In this document: positions 48,496 to 58,558 of the stretch, in pieces
Layout: every line of letters begins with the position of its first letter
Position numbering within the stretch: the first letter of the stretch is position 1
DNA from: Nitrospira sp.
GTDB taxonomy: Bacteria; Nitrospirota; Nitrospiria; Nitrospirales; Nitrospiraceae
Direction of reading: 5' to 3'
Assembly (NCBI GenBank): GCA_005116955.1
Contig: SWDI01000001.1
Location: 541,508-605,507 of the forward strand
DNA length: 64,000 nt
Notes under the pieces: generated by a model
The model's input: the letters and a program-made list of their open reading frames with translations, nothing else
Told to the model about the DNA's origin: nothing
Database searches by the model: none
Translations under genes and position numbers: made by a program

Positions 48496-49671
48496 TCAGG
48501 CCTGGCTTGGCCTCGTAAGGCGTCGCCTCGCTCCGCCTTGGACGATCACGAACTCATACAGCCGGCACTCCAATGCCCCGTTGAAGAGGGGAATGCGTTT
48601 GGATGGTGTCAGCCCAATCAGCTTCGACAGTCGGGCATCACCAGTCAACACATAGGCGCGCCATCCGGTAAAGCGCTGCTTTAGCCAATTGCCCAGCTTG
48701 GGGTAAAAGGACTCCAGTTCATCCGGTCGGCTGAGACGGACTCCATAAGGTGGATTGATGATCATCACACCTGTGTCTGCTGGCGCTTCCAGATCTAAAA
48801 TATCGCTTTGCTTCAACCGGACGTCACCCGTTACCCCAGCGCCTTGAAACATCCGCTGCGCAACCTTCACCATCGCCGGATCCCGGTCAGACGCATAGAT
48901 AGCAGCGGAAGTCTGAGACTCTTGTGTGGCTCGTGCTGCATCGCGCAGTTGGTCCCATCGCTGTACGTCGTGAAGGAGTAATCGTTCAAAGCCAAAGTGG
49001 CGTGAGATGCCCGGCGCGATCTGGCGAGCCATGAGGGCAGCTTCGAGAGGGATTGTTCCGCTCCCACACATGGGATCGAGCAGCACATCGTTTGCAGTCC
49101 AACCGGCGAGCCGCAGAATTCCCGCCGCCAGGTTTTCTCTGAGTGGCGCTTCGACCGATCCTATCCGATGTCCGCGCTTGAACAAGGGTTCGCCGGATGT
49201 ATCCACATAAAACGTGACGGTGTTCTGGTCCAGAAAGGCGTCGAGCTTGATATCCGGCCGTTCCGTATCGACGTTGGGGCGCCCCTGTTTGGCCTTGGCA
49301 AACTTATCGCAGACGGCATCTTTGATACGGAGAGTCAGGAAGTCCAGGCTGGGGAGGGGACATCGACGGGCGCTCACCTTCACCTTGATCGTCTGAGCCG
49401 GCGTGAACCAGTCAGGCCAGGCAAGCGTATAGGCGGCGTGGTAGACATCGCGTTCTGTTTTGTAGGGATTCTGGCCCACTTCCCACAGGACACGGCTGGC
49501 GATGTGCGTGTTGAGATTGACCCTGTACATGGTCGACCAGGACGCGTTGAAACCAACGCCCCCTTCCGTCTTGGTCGTTGTGGGCACGCCAAGGCGATGG
49601 AGCTCTCCCTCGAGCACGCCTTCAAGCCCGCGAGGACAAGGTGCAAAGAAGCGATGTTTTGTGCTATCCAT
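48496..49671 (-). CDS. THUMP-domain class I SAM-dependent RNA methyltransferase
   Basis: FFAPCPRGLEGVLEGEL; LLDPMCGSGTIPLEAALMA; MIINPPYGVRL. Confidence 0.92.
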   Translation of the reverse strand: MDSTKHRFFAPCPRGLEGVLEGELHRLGVPTTTKTEGGVGFNASWSTMYRVNLNTHIASRVLWEVGQNPYKTERDVYHAAYTLAWPDWFTPAQTIKVKVSARRCPLPSLDFLTLRIKDAVCDKFAKAKQGRPNVDTERPDIKLDAFLDQNTVTFYVDTSGEPLFKRGHRIGSVEAPLRENLAAGILRLAGWTANDVLLDPMCGSGTIPLEAALMARQIAPGISRHFGFERLLLHDVQRWDQLRDAARATQESQTSAAIYASDRDPAMVKVAQRMFQGAGVTGDVRLKQSDILDLEAPADTGVMIINPPYGVRLSRPDELESFYPKLGNWLKQRFTGWRAYVLTGDARLSKLIGLTPSKRIPLFNGALECRLYEFVIVQGGARRRLTRPSQA

Positions 49672-49708
49672 TTTGCTTGCCGGGGATTGCTGATTCAGAG
49701 GCCACCTG

Positions 49709-50248
49709 ATGAATTATTGCAGCGCCTGCGGAAAGCCGGTCATTCAAAAAGTTCCGCCAGGCGATAACCTGCCTCGGTTTGTGTGCGACACCTGTCAGGC
49801 TATTCATTACCATAATCCGAAGATCGTCGCGGGCTGTATTCCTGAATGGGAAGATCACATCCTCCTCTGCCGTCGGGCCATTGAACCTCGACTTGGGCTC
49901 TGGACCTATCCAGCCGGTTTTATGGAGCTCGGTGAGGGCACCGAACAGGCGGCGATGCGGGAGACGCTTGAGGAGGCGCAGGCGAAAGTGACCATTACGC
50001 AGCTCCATTCCGTATTGAGCCTGCCTCGTATTGGACAGGTCTATATGACTTTCATCGGTCGTCTTCAGACCAAGCAGTTCAGTGCAGGATTTGAAAGTTT
50101 GGACGTGAGGCTCTTTCCCCGCCATGCAATCCCGTGGGAGGAAATCGCCTTCCCAGTGGTGGAAGCGGCCTTGCGTCACTACGTTGAGGATGTGGCACGG
50201 GGAACGTTTCAGTTGCATGTCGCAGACGTTCTTGGGACTATCAACTGA
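49709..50248 (+). CDS. NUDIX hydrolase with zinc-ribbon N-terminus
   Basis: CSACGK..CDTCQ; GFMELGEGTEQAAMRETLEEAQ Nudix box. Confidence 0.92.
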   Translation: MNYCSACGKPVIQKVPPGDNLPRFVCDTCQAIHYHNPKIVAGCIPEWEDHILLCRRAIEPRLGLWTYPAGFMELGEGTEQAAMRETLEEAQAKVTITQLHSVLSLPRIGQVYMTFIGRLQTKQFSAGFESLDVRLFPRHAIPWEEIAFPVVEAALRHYVEDVARGTFQLHVADVLGTIN

Positions 50249-50258
50249 CCGAGGTTTT

Positions 50259-50522
50259 TCAGGAGCGAAGCGCACTCTGGGGCACGATCGCGTGGATATT
50301 GACGAGCTGTTCCGTGCGGTCGATCGCATAGAAAATCCGCCATTCCCCTACGGCATACTTGCAGAGTCCAGGAAGGTCGTCCGCGATGGATTCATGGCGC
50401 AGGTTGTCGACATTGGAAGCCAGCCACTTGGACTTGTCGAGGAGCCGTTGGGCCATGGGCTGGTCAATCGCGGCGAGATCTTGCACTGTGCTGGGTTGAA
50501 AGGTGAGGCGGTACCAGGGCAT
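50259..50522 (-). CDS. RelE/ParE-family toxin-like protein
   Basis: 87 aa; LTFQPSTVQDLAAID..LPGLCKYAVGEWRIFYAIDRTEQLVNIHAI. Confidence 0.8.
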   Translation of the reverse strand: MPWYRLTFQPSTVQDLAAIDQPMAQRLLDKSKWLASNVDNLRHESIADDLPGLCKYAVGEWRIFYAIDRTEQLVNIHAIVPQSALRS

Positions 50523-50528
50523 GAGGTT

Positions 50529-50732
50529 TTACCACCGAAGGCCGATTCGCTCGGCTATGTCTTCTCCGGAGAGCCGGTCACTACTCACTAATGACTGCTT
50601 GAGTCGGGCTCTGAGTGAATCACCGAGTTGGAGGCCAAGGTCGGGATCTCCGATCAACTCGCGAATCCGATCGTCCACGAGGCCCTGGACCAATTCTTTC
50701 AATTGTTCCATCGACAACGACGAGAGTTCCAT
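50529..50732 (-). CDS. Putative cognate antitoxin
   Basis: MELSSLSMEQLKELVQGLVDDRIRELIGDPDLGLQLGDSLRARLKQSL; immediately upstream of the toxin. Confidence 0.65.
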   Translation of the reverse strand: MELSSLSMEQLKELVQGLVDDRIRELIGDPDLGLQLGDSLRARLKQSLVSSDRLSGEDIAERIGLRW

Positions 50733-50972
50733 GGAACGAGAATACGGGTCAGGATGGACGGAATGCAACAGGTCCGGTAGCAAGACGGCGGCATGCTTGG
50801 ACTCGATCGAAGGCTGTGTGTGTTGAACATGGGTGGAATGCCAATTTCCGCTGGCCAGCCTGCCGGATACGCCGGCGTTCCAGCTGAGGGGGACCCTGTT
50901 TGCTTTTAGAAAAGGACGATTGAGCTCGTTAAACTTGGGGAATAGTCTGTGCTGACAGCTGAGCGATTTGCT

Positions 50973-51332
50973 TCACGTCTTCGGCAGCTCGCCTTTTGGA
51001 ACGATGAGAGCCTGTCCTACTGTTACGGAGAGCTGTTCGACTACCCGCTTGAGTCGTTCTTGTTCAGCGGGTGCTACGGTTAAGAATTCAACACCGATGC
51101 CCTGTGATCCGGACCAACGGACGGTCCCCTTGCTAATGTGGATGGGGGTGGGTTCGCCGGGCAGTTCAATGAGTAATTCCACCTGCATGCCGGTAAAGGG
51201 CTGGACGACGCTTTCTAACCGGCAGCCCTTCAGTGAGAGATCCTTCACGGACGCATTGTATCGAAGTTTGTCTCTCTGCACCAACGTGCTGGGGATTGCT
51301 ACCGGAAACCGTGTGAATTTACGGGTGACCAT
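50973..51332 (-). CDS. PilZ-domain protein
   Basis: RKFTRFPV...VKDLSLKGCRLES...GTVRW..GIGVEF. Confidence 0.8.
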   Translation of the reverse strand: MVTRKFTRFPVAIPSTLVQRDKLRYNASVKDLSLKGCRLESVVQPFTGMQVELLIELPGEPTPIHISKGTVRWSGSQGIGVEFLTVAPAEQERLKRVVEQLSVTVGQALIVPKGELPKT

Positions 51333-51559
51333 CGTGCGTCCTTATGTCGCGTGGCAGATTTCTTTGCCTGCCTCTCAAGCATGAGACGTTACTCTTTGCC
51401 TGTCGAGCCGATCGGCGTCGTAGCTAGTTGTAGCTAATGGGGTACTAGGTAGCAGGCTATGTGTCCGTGGGCAACTTGTCAACGAAAAGACTGATCTGGG
51501 CAGAAGGTGATTGCGTTCAAAACGAACGAGGTGTCGATGGATTCGCCTGTGAGGGAACG

Positions 51560-52042
51560 TTACCAGCGATAGCCCCAATATCCGTACTGTCGAGGACCCC
51601 AAAAGGGGCGGTCAAAGGGTGACACATACATCCCAGAACTTCCAAAATGAAGTCCAAGCCCCAACCCGAGGGGATAGCCATAGGAGTAAAGGTAGGAATA
51701 CGGGATTGGGACAATGCTCGTGGTGGGCCGTTCTACAAGCTGTCGTTGTAAATCCGCCGTCGCGGTTGATTGTCGATTGAGCTGGCTTTTGAGTTCACTG
51801 ACTGCCCCCTCTTGGGCCTGGAGTTTTCCTTCAAGCTCAGCGATTTTTTTCTGCTGTGCTTCCATGAAGGCGTTCACGCAACGGGTCTGCGCGTCGCCTG
51901 TGTAGTTAGAACACTCCCACGGTATTTGGAGAGTTTCAGCGAGGGTCGGGAAGGGGAAGAGGATGCAGACGACAGTCCCAGCCAACACCAAGGCTCGTGA
52001 CCACCGATCTCGGAAGGTTTTCCGCTTCATGTTCCCCTTCAA
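51560..52042 (-). CDS. Secreted coiled-coil hypothetical protein with Tyr/Gly-rich C-terminus
   Basis: Signal peptide; QKKIAELEGKLQAQEGAVSELKSQL; SYLYSYGYPLGLGLGLHFG. Confidence 0.55.
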   Translation of the reverse strand: MKGNMKRKTFRDRWSRALVLAGTVVCILFPFPTLAETLQIPWECSNYTGDAQTRCVNAFMEAQQKKIAELEGKLQAQEGAVSELKSQLNRQSTATADLQRQLVERPTTSIVPIPYSYLYSYGYPLGLGLGLHFGSSGMYVSPFDRPFWGPRQYGYWGYRW

Positions 52043-52210
52043 TGCGGCTATTTATAGAGTACCATGCGATTTGTTCCTTGACCAGATGGTCCGAGGGCAT
52101 TTGAATACACGTTTTCTAGATCCAGCGGTGTATATGGGCGCATTTGATTTTGAAGGAAGGGGACTCCTACAATGGCTCGATTGGGAGACCGTGGCTATAG
52201 GACTTGATGC

Positions 52211-52924
52211 ATGCCTGTGAGACGTCCCTCCAACAAGAAAAAACTTGGCAAGTCCGTTCTACCCGAGCGTTCTGCTAAGCGTCGATTTCAACTGAGGCTT
52301 CTGAAGTGGTATGGGGAACATGGCCGGGATTTACCCTGGCGGAAAACCTCAGACCCGTATCATATCCTCGTCTCAGAGGTGATGCTTCAGCAGACTCAAG
52401 TTGATCGGGTGATTCCTAAGTACCACGAGTTTTTGAAACGTTATCCGAGTTTCGAAGACTTGGCAGAGGCTCCGGTCGCCGATGTCAAGAAGACCTGGTA
52501 TCCACTTGGGTACAACATTCGCCCGGAACGGCTGCACGGGATCGCGTGCGAAACGGTGCAACGGTACGGGGGAAAACTCCCCAACGATGCTGAGGAGTTG
52601 CTCTCGTTCAAAGGGATCGGGCGGTATACTGCCGGGGCCATTCGCTCCTTTGCGTTCAATGAAGATGCGCCCATTCTGGACACGAACGTGATCCGTGTCT
52701 TGCACAGGGTGTTTGTCGCTGAAGGTGATCCTAAGGCACAGAAGACGATGCTATGGGAATTGTCGGAAACCTTGATCCCGCGTGGGAAAGGGTATGACTT
52801 TAATCAGGCGATTATGGACTTTGGAGCGACGGTATGCACGGCTCGTGATCCCTATTGTCTCCTGTGTCCGATGAAGTCGTTCTGTAAGACATATCCGTTC
52901 AGTCCGGCGACTCGTGAACGGTAG
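52211..52924 (+). CDS. mutY: A/G-specific adenine glycosylase, MutY catalytic and FeS domains only
   Basis: HGRDLPWRKTSDPYHILVSEVMLQQTQVDRVIPKY; CTARDPYCLLCPMKSFC; 237 aa, ends after the FeS loop. Confidence 0.92.
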   Translation: MPVRRPSNKKKLGKSVLPERSAKRRFQLRLLKWYGEHGRDLPWRKTSDPYHILVSEVMLQQTQVDRVIPKYHEFLKRYPSFEDLAEAPVADVKKTWYPLGYNIRPERLHGIACETVQRYGGKLPNDAEELLSFKGIGRYTAGAIRSFAFNEDAPILDTNVIRVLHRVFVAEGDPKAQKTMLWELSETLIPRGKGYDFNQAIMDFGATVCTARDPYCLLCPMKSFCKTYPFSPATRER

Positions 52925-52934
52925 TAGGTTGATC

Positions 52935-53339
52935 ATGCAAGTCATTGAAGTGGCGGCAGGGCTGATCCACCGTGACGGTCGCTATTTGATCGCCCGTCGA
53001 AAACCTGGTGTCCACTTGGCGGGTTTCTGGGAGTTTCCTGGGGGAAAACGGGAAATGGGCGAATCGCTTACGGAGTGTTTGCAACGAGAGCTGTTTGAAG
53101 AGCTGAGTGTTCGTATCGACCAACCTATTCCGTATCGGGTCATTCGGCACGACTATCTGGATCAAATCATCGAGTTGCATTTTTTCCTATGTGCCATTGA
53201 ACAGGGGGAACCCGTGCCTATCGGTTGTGAAGAAATCCGCTGGGTCTATCCTGAAGATCTCACGCAGTTTACCTTCCCGCCGGCAGACTACGCGGTGATC
53301 GACGCCTTGCGGCGTGATGCGTTCGGAGTTTCACCATGA
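52935..53339 (+). CDS. mutT: MutT-like 8-oxo-dGTP NUDIX hydrolase
   Basis: GGKREMGESLTECLQRELFEEL Nudix box. Confidence 0.9.
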   Translation: MQVIEVAAGLIHRDGRYLIARRKPGVHLAGFWEFPGGKREMGESLTECLQRELFEELSVRIDQPIPYRVIRHDYLDQIIELHFFLCAIEQGEPVPIGCEEIRWVYPEDLTQFTFPPADYAVIDALRRDAFGVSP

Positions 53340-54052
53340 AGGTGGTGCTTGATATCGAAACCATCCAAGCTCCTCGTGAAGAATGGGCACGTTTGGCGGG
53401 GAAGACGCCGATGAGCAGTGAATCCCCCCAAGCGGATGAGGGGTATGACCTCTTTGCCGCAGGTGCGGCAGAAGAACGCCGGCACGCAGAGGATGAGCTG
53501 TATGCCAAGTCGGCGTTTGATGGGACGTTCAGCCGCATAGTCTGTATCGGCTTGCTGGAGTTTTCCGATCAGATGGAAGCGCGCAGCGCTGTCGCTTGGT
53601 TCGGGGCGAACGAACGCGAGCTGCTCAGCCAATTCTGGGCGAGACTAGCCAAAGACCGTCCTACCTTATTCATCACACACAATGGACTTGGCTTTGATCT
53701 GCCCTTCATCAAAAAGCGGTCGATCATCAATCAAGTGAAACCCAGCCTCGATATCAACCTTGCGAAATTCCGTGCTGAACCGGTCTATGACACCATGGCC
53801 ATCTGGAGTAATTGGGATACGAGGGGGTGGGTCAAGCTCGACGTCCTGGCTAGAGTATTACAGGTCGAAACGAAGTCGGGTAGTGGGGAACAAGTTGCCG
53901 AAATGTGGGAGAAAAGGCAGGGTCGTGAGCTTGCGCAGTACTGTCTGCAAGATACCTATGTGACGTATGCCTGTTACTGCCGCATGAACTTTCGTCAGCC
54001 CCTGTCCAGAGAGGTTGTTCTGCTGCAGCCTGAGCTCTGCGACGTCGATTAG
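53336..54052 (+). CDS. PolB-like 3'-5' exonuclease
   Basis: VVLDIETIQAP; LFITHNGLGFDLPFIKKRS; QYCLQDTYVTYACY. Confidence 0.85.
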   Translation: MKVVLDIETIQAPREEWARLAGKTPMSSESPQADEGYDLFAAGAAEERRHAEDELYAKSAFDGTFSRIVCIGLLEFSDQMEARSAVAWFGANERELLSQFWARLAKDRPTLFITHNGLGFDLPFIKKRSIINQVKPSLDINLAKFRAEPVYDTMAIWSNWDTRGWVKLDVLARVLQVETKSGSGEQVAEMWEKRQGRELAQYCLQDTYVTYACYCRMNFRQPLSREVVLLQPELCDVD

Positions 54053-54065
54053 ATCGATCAGTTGA

Positions 54066-55079
54066 TCACCGAGTTTGATACGCTTCCGCCGATTTCTTTT
54101 TTAGGGCTGAGCGGGCGGCTGTCTTGCTGGTCTTCATGGCTTTCACTTCTTCCGCTCGTTGACGGAGTTCTTGTTTCATCCACATTACTTCCTTCTTCAG
54201 CATTGCAATCTCGGAATCTTTGCGTTTATTAGCTTCTCGCGCTTCACGGACCTCATCCAGCTTTTTGTTGAGTAGTTCATCGGTACTTAATTGAGGAGTT
54301 CCTGCATCGGCCCGGCGCTGAGCCGGAAACTCTTGGGGGTCTAGTAAGGCGGAGGCTTCCTGCGGCGCTGCTGCTTCGGTGACCGATGGGTCTAGTGTCG
54401 GCGCAGCGGCTGGTACCAGCGGAGCAGCCTGTGCTGCAGAAGCTGTGAGAGACTTTGGTGACCCTGTTGCGTGAGTCGAACCAGGCATCGCTGCTTTGGC
54501 GAGCGGCTGGTAGTCGATGATCATCGTCATCGCGTCACTTCCCAGAGCGACAAAGGAAGGAGCTTTTTCAAGATGCGCCGCAGAACGAGGAGTGAATCCC
54601 GAGGCCTTTCGGTTTTGAGATGGAGCGATTGTCAAATGGATTGATCCTTTATGCACATAGAGGGTGCCCGCTGTGGGTTCAGCGCCTGACCCTGCCGATG
54701 GAGACACCTTGAAACCGACAATCTGCTCCGGTTTCGCTTGCGATAAGCTTTGGGCTAGCAGGGGAGCAAGAAACTCGGCGTCTTCATCGCTGAACACTCT
54801 CATCGGCTTGCTGCCACTGGCGGGCATGTTTCCTGACACTTTCTGAACATCGTCGGTCACAACGCCTTTGACTATTTTTAGCATGGTCATCTGGTCGATG
54901 GTGGCAGGATGGTTAGCTGAAAATGACCAATCGGCGATCTCCTTGAGATAGACGGATCCTTTAGTATTTTTGTGAAGCTTTGCCTCTCCGGAAAGCATGG
55001 AGCATCCGGGCACGATCAGGCTGAGGGACATCAAGACGCCGATATAGTGGGAACTGCGGACATTGAAAGGGATATGCAT
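54066..55079 (-). CDS. Lipoprotein of unknown function with C-terminal coiled coil
   Basis: MHIPFNV..LMSLSLIVPGCSM lipobox; ANKRKDSEIAMLKKEVMWMKQEL. Confidence 0.65.
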   Translation of the reverse strand: MHIPFNVRSSHYIGVLMSLSLIVPGCSMLSGEAKLHKNTKGSVYLKEIADWSFSANHPATIDQMTMLKIVKGVVTDDVQKVSGNMPASGSKPMRVFSDEDAEFLAPLLAQSLSQAKPEQIVGFKVSPSAGSGAEPTAGTLYVHKGSIHLTIAPSQNRKASGFTPRSAAHLEKAPSFVALGSDAMTMIIDYQPLAKAAMPGSTHATGSPKSLTASAAQAAPLVPAAAPTLDPSVTEAAAPQEASALLDPQEFPAQRRADAGTPQLSTDELLNKKLDEVREAREANKRKDSEIAMLKKEVMWMKQELRQRAEEVKAMKTSKTAARSALKKKSAEAYQTR

Positions 55080-55171
55080 AGGGGGTCTCCTCATCTGTGG
55101 TCTTGTGGCCGAGGAGGCCGGTTGGCCTCTATAGCAAAAGCTTCGAGTTTGATCATGGTTCTTATACCGAA

Positions 55172-55363
55172 CTACCATACGCCTAGACCCATGAGTACGA
55201 TGCCGATTACCAGCCATCCGATTACCCCAACCGAAATGATTGTTTCGAGTGTGACACGGGATTCAGATGGGTTGGGATTCGGTGTTGAATCGGAGTCGGC
55301 GGACTTCATAGCGAGAGGCAAAGGCTCTGGTTGTTGAACAGGTGGACGCCGAAATTTGAGCAA
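55172..55363 (-). CDS. Small single-TM protein
   Basis: 63 aa; TLETIISVGVIGWLVIGIVLMGLGVW. Confidence 0.45.
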   Translation of the reverse strand: MLKFRRPPVQQPEPLPLAMKSADSDSTPNPNPSESRVTLETIISVGVIGWLVIGIVLMGLGVW

Positions 55364-55751
55364 GGTCCATGCCTTCTCATTTTTGAAGTGGCAGGTTGTA
55401 TCGTTGGTTAAGGGAAGAGGGAGAGGTCCTTACTAGAGCTCAGCATTCGAAGGTTAAGAATGGTGACTGCACTCTAGAAGAGAGACTTAAGACGGTGCCT
55501 TTATAATCATAAGGTTAGCGGAGAAAGATTGATCAAGTGGAGGAAGAAGCTTTGGACGATTGGGGGTGGGCTTGGTCATCAATGAGGTTACATGGGAGCG
55601 AATACAGGGAAAGAATGATCGACGAAATAGTCTGAATGTGGCCGAGCGAGCCGGTCAAATAATGTTCCTTTCTGCCATGAGGTGTGCAGAATTGTTCCAA
55701 AGGGTGGGATTGTCAATGCCTCCAATACGAACTGCTTATAAGACTGGGATC

Positions 55752-57083
55752 TCACTTCCCATAGAGAGTCGCAGCCGAGGCATCAAAGATCTGTTTCGTA
55801 ATCAGAGTGCCTGGCCGAAAATCACCAGTGCCTTTCTCCCATACAACAGTGATGTTACCATCAGTTTTCCCCATTGCCTGGGTTGACGAGCGGGTTGCAT
55901 CTCTCTCAACTAACACCTGCATTGTCTTGCCGATATACCGTCGGTTGCGTTCTAGGGTGATGCGGCGCTGAGTCTCCAGGAGTTGAGCGACGCGCATGCC
56001 TTTGACTCGATCCGGAACATCATCCGCATATTTTCTTGCCGCAATCGTATGCTTCCGTTCCGAGTACTTGAAGATATAGGCTGAGTCGAGCTGCGTCTGT
56101 TCTATTATGCGATGGGTCGTTTGGAAATCTTCCTCCGACTCCGAGCAGAAACCACAGATGATATCCGTCGTCAAAACGATGTCGGGGATACGGCTTCGAA
56201 TTCGATCAACCAATGCCAGATACGCGGCTCCCGTATAGGTCCGACCCATCAGTTCAAGTATGCGATCACTCCCTGCCTGAAGCGGGAGATGAATGTGCTT
56301 GCAGATTTTGGGGTGCGTGGCAATGGCGTCGATGAGCGCGGGGGGAAAGTCTTTCGGATGTGGCGAGGTAAACCGTACTCGATCGATGCCAGGTGTGTCT
56401 GCCACGGCAGCGATGAGCTTGGCAAAGTCCCATCCTTCATGGCAGTAAGAATTGACGTTCTGTCCGAGCAGCGTGATTTGCTTAAAACCACGGGTGGACG
56501 CGTCGCGAGCTTCGAGAAGAATGGATTCTGGATCGCGCGATCGTTCACGCCCTCTGGTGTATGGGACGACACAAAACGAACAAAAATTATCGCAGCCACG
56601 CATCACGGTGATCCAGGCGTTCACACCGTTATTCCGGTCCGGCATGATGTTTTCGTAGGTTTCATATTCCGACAGATCGAGCGCGAACGCTTTCTGCCGG
56701 AGCCCCTGTTCTTGTGCGTCCAGCGCGTTGGTGAGCAACCGAGGCAACTGTCGGTACGAGTCCGGGCCGGCCAGGACGTCAATGAGCGGTTCTTTCTCAG
56801 CCAGCTCGCTCTTGAGATTCTGAGCCATGCACCCAAGCACACCGACGACGAGCGGGCGTTGCTTTTTTACGGCTCTGAGCTCGGAAAGATGGAGATAGAT
56901 CTTTTTGTGAGCATTCTCTCTGATTGCGCAGGTGTTGACTAAGACCACATCGGCGCGTTCGCGGTCTTCCGTGAAACCAAACCCCTCTTGCTTCAATAGG
57001 GACCGGACCAGCTCACTATCCGATTCGTTCATTTGGCAACCGAAGGTTTCGATGTGAACTTGGGGAAGGGTCTTGACCATCAT
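55752..57083 (-). CDS. miaB: tRNA-2-methylthio-N6-dimethylallyladenosine synthase
   Basis: HIETFGCQMNESDSELVRSLL; GCDNFCSFCVVPYTRGRERSR. Confidence 0.95.
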   Translation of the reverse strand: MMVKTLPQVHIETFGCQMNESDSELVRSLLKQEGFGFTEDRERADVVLVNTCAIRENAHKKIYLHLSELRAVKKQRPLVVGVLGCMAQNLKSELAEKEPLIDVLAGPDSYRQLPRLLTNALDAQEQGLRQKAFALDLSEYETYENIMPDRNNGVNAWITVMRGCDNFCSFCVVPYTRGRERSRDPESILLEARDASTRGFKQITLLGQNVNSYCHEGWDFAKLIAAVADTPGIDRVRFTSPHPKDFPPALIDAIATHPKICKHIHLPLQAGSDRILELMGRTYTGAAYLALVDRIRSRIPDIVLTTDIICGFCSESEEDFQTTHRIIEQTQLDSAYIFKYSERKHTIAARKYADDVPDRVKGMRVAQLLETQRRITLERNRRYIGKTMQVLVERDATRSSTQAMGKTDGNITVVWEKGTGDFRPGTLITKQIFDASAATLYGK

Positions 57084-58420
57084 AGGAGCACCAGGGAAGC
57101 ATTCGTCGTCGCTGGAGGCGCTACGAGATCGCCGAATACGCAACGGCCGGCTGCGGCAGAAATCGTGACTGGCTTGATGTGGTTCTCCAGGTTATCGGAA
57201 TCCGTGACGGCGACTTTTGTGAAGTTCGGCGTCGTGCCGAAGCGATAGGAGCCTTGTGTGCCGGACTCAAACAGGACCGGGACGGTTTTCCCGATTTGTG
57301 CGTTGTGAAAGACCAGTCGTTTGGCGCGATCGAGATCCAGCAGAAGATTCGTGCGTTTCTTGATCGATATGGATGAGACCCGCTGCTTGATGCGCAGTGC
57401 CGCGGTCCCCGGCCGCGAGGAATAGGGAAAGACGTGCAGATAGGAGAAGGGGAGGTCTGAGGCAACGGCCACTGTATTTTGGAATGCGGCGTCAGTCTCG
57501 CCAGGGAATCCGACCATGAGATCAGTTCCGATCCCGAGGTCGGGAATCTTCCTGAGCGCGGTGTCGATCAGCTTGCGGTACGCGTTGACCGTATGGCGCC
57601 GGTTCATGGTCTGTAGGATCTGATCGTCCCCGCTCTGCAGAGGAATGTGGAGATAGGGACAGAGCTTCGTGGATGAGGCCATAAGATCAAGCAGTTCCTC
57701 GCTGACCGTGGTCGGCTCAATCGATGAGATCCGGATGCGCTCGAGTCCGTCAACCCGATTGAGCCGACCAAGGAGTGCAACAAAGTCGGTACTGCCGTGA
57801 GCATATTGTCCGATGTTCACGCCGGTCAGGACGATCTCCCGATAGCCTCGTGCCACTAAACTCTCGGCTTCGCGCAGAATGTCGTCGAATGATCGGCTGC
57901 GTTCGTGTCCTCTGGCGAACGGGATGATGCAAAAGCTGCACATGGCGCTACAGCCGTCCTGAATCTTAAGCAGCGCCCTGGTGGAGTCCGGTTCCGCAAA
58001 GTAGGGCAGATCAAAGTCCCCACGCGCCATCGTCTTTGTATAGTGAATATCCGGGGTCGATCGTTTGCGAAGCTCGTGAATGGCTGGGAGATAGGCTGGC
58101 AGGTCGAGCTTGAATTGGTGACCGACGATGAGATCGATGCCGGCCTGACGCTTGAGCTGTTCCATGCCCGTTTGGGCGTAGCAGCCTGTCACGGCGATGA
58201 AGGCATGGGGAGAGTGTTTCAGCGTTTTTCGGATCAAGTATCGCGATGTCCGTTCGGCGTCCTCCGTCACAGAACAGGTATTGAGCACGAGGACATCGGT
58301 TGGTTGACCGAACTCGACGAGCTCAAACCCCTTCCGCCTGAGCCCTTCCCCAAGGATCGAGGTTTCGGCTTGATTCAGTCGGCAGCCGAGCGTATGAAGA
58401 GATGCACGGGTTGTCACCAT
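57080..58420 (-). CDS. mtaB: MtaB-type tRNA methylthiotransferase
   Basis: LHTLGCRLNQAETSILGEGL; GCSAMCSFCIIPFARGHERSR; translationally coupled to miaB. Confidence 0.9.
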   Translation of the reverse strand: MVTTRASLHTLGCRLNQAETSILGEGLRRKGFELVEFGQPTDVLVLNTCSVTEDAERTSRYLIRKTLKHSPHAFIAVTGCYAQTGMEQLKRQAGIDLIVGHQFKLDLPAYLPAIHELRKRSTPDIHYTKTMARGDFDLPYFAEPDSTRALLKIQDGCSAMCSFCIIPFARGHERSRSFDDILREAESLVARGYREIVLTGVNIGQYAHGSTDFVALLGRLNRVDGLERIRISSIEPTTVSEELLDLMASSTKLCPYLHIPLQSGDDQILQTMNRRHTVNAYRKLIDTALRKIPDLGIGTDLMVGFPGETDAAFQNTVAVASDLPFSYLHVFPYSSRPGTAALRIKQRVSSISIKKRTNLLLDLDRAKRLVFHNAQIGKTVPVLFESGTQGSYRFGTTPNFTKVAVTDSDNLENHIKPVTISAAAGRCVFGDLVAPPATTNASLVLL

Positions 58421-58558
58421 AGGATGGCATTATAGGGAGAGTAGGTCTGTTCCAGCAAGGTCGCTTCTTGCGACCGGGGATCTCAAGGATTGTGAGCCAA
58501 TTGTCGGAACGACCCATGATCGGGTTGCGTCCGAGTCGCCGAGGAGAGCCTGAGGATC

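Noticed and set aside
49742-49765. cattcaaaaagttccgccaggcg, resembles an end of the palindromic repeat family
   Set aside because: Lies inside the NUDIX coding sequence (VIQKVPPGDN) without the inverted partner or core; chance similarity.
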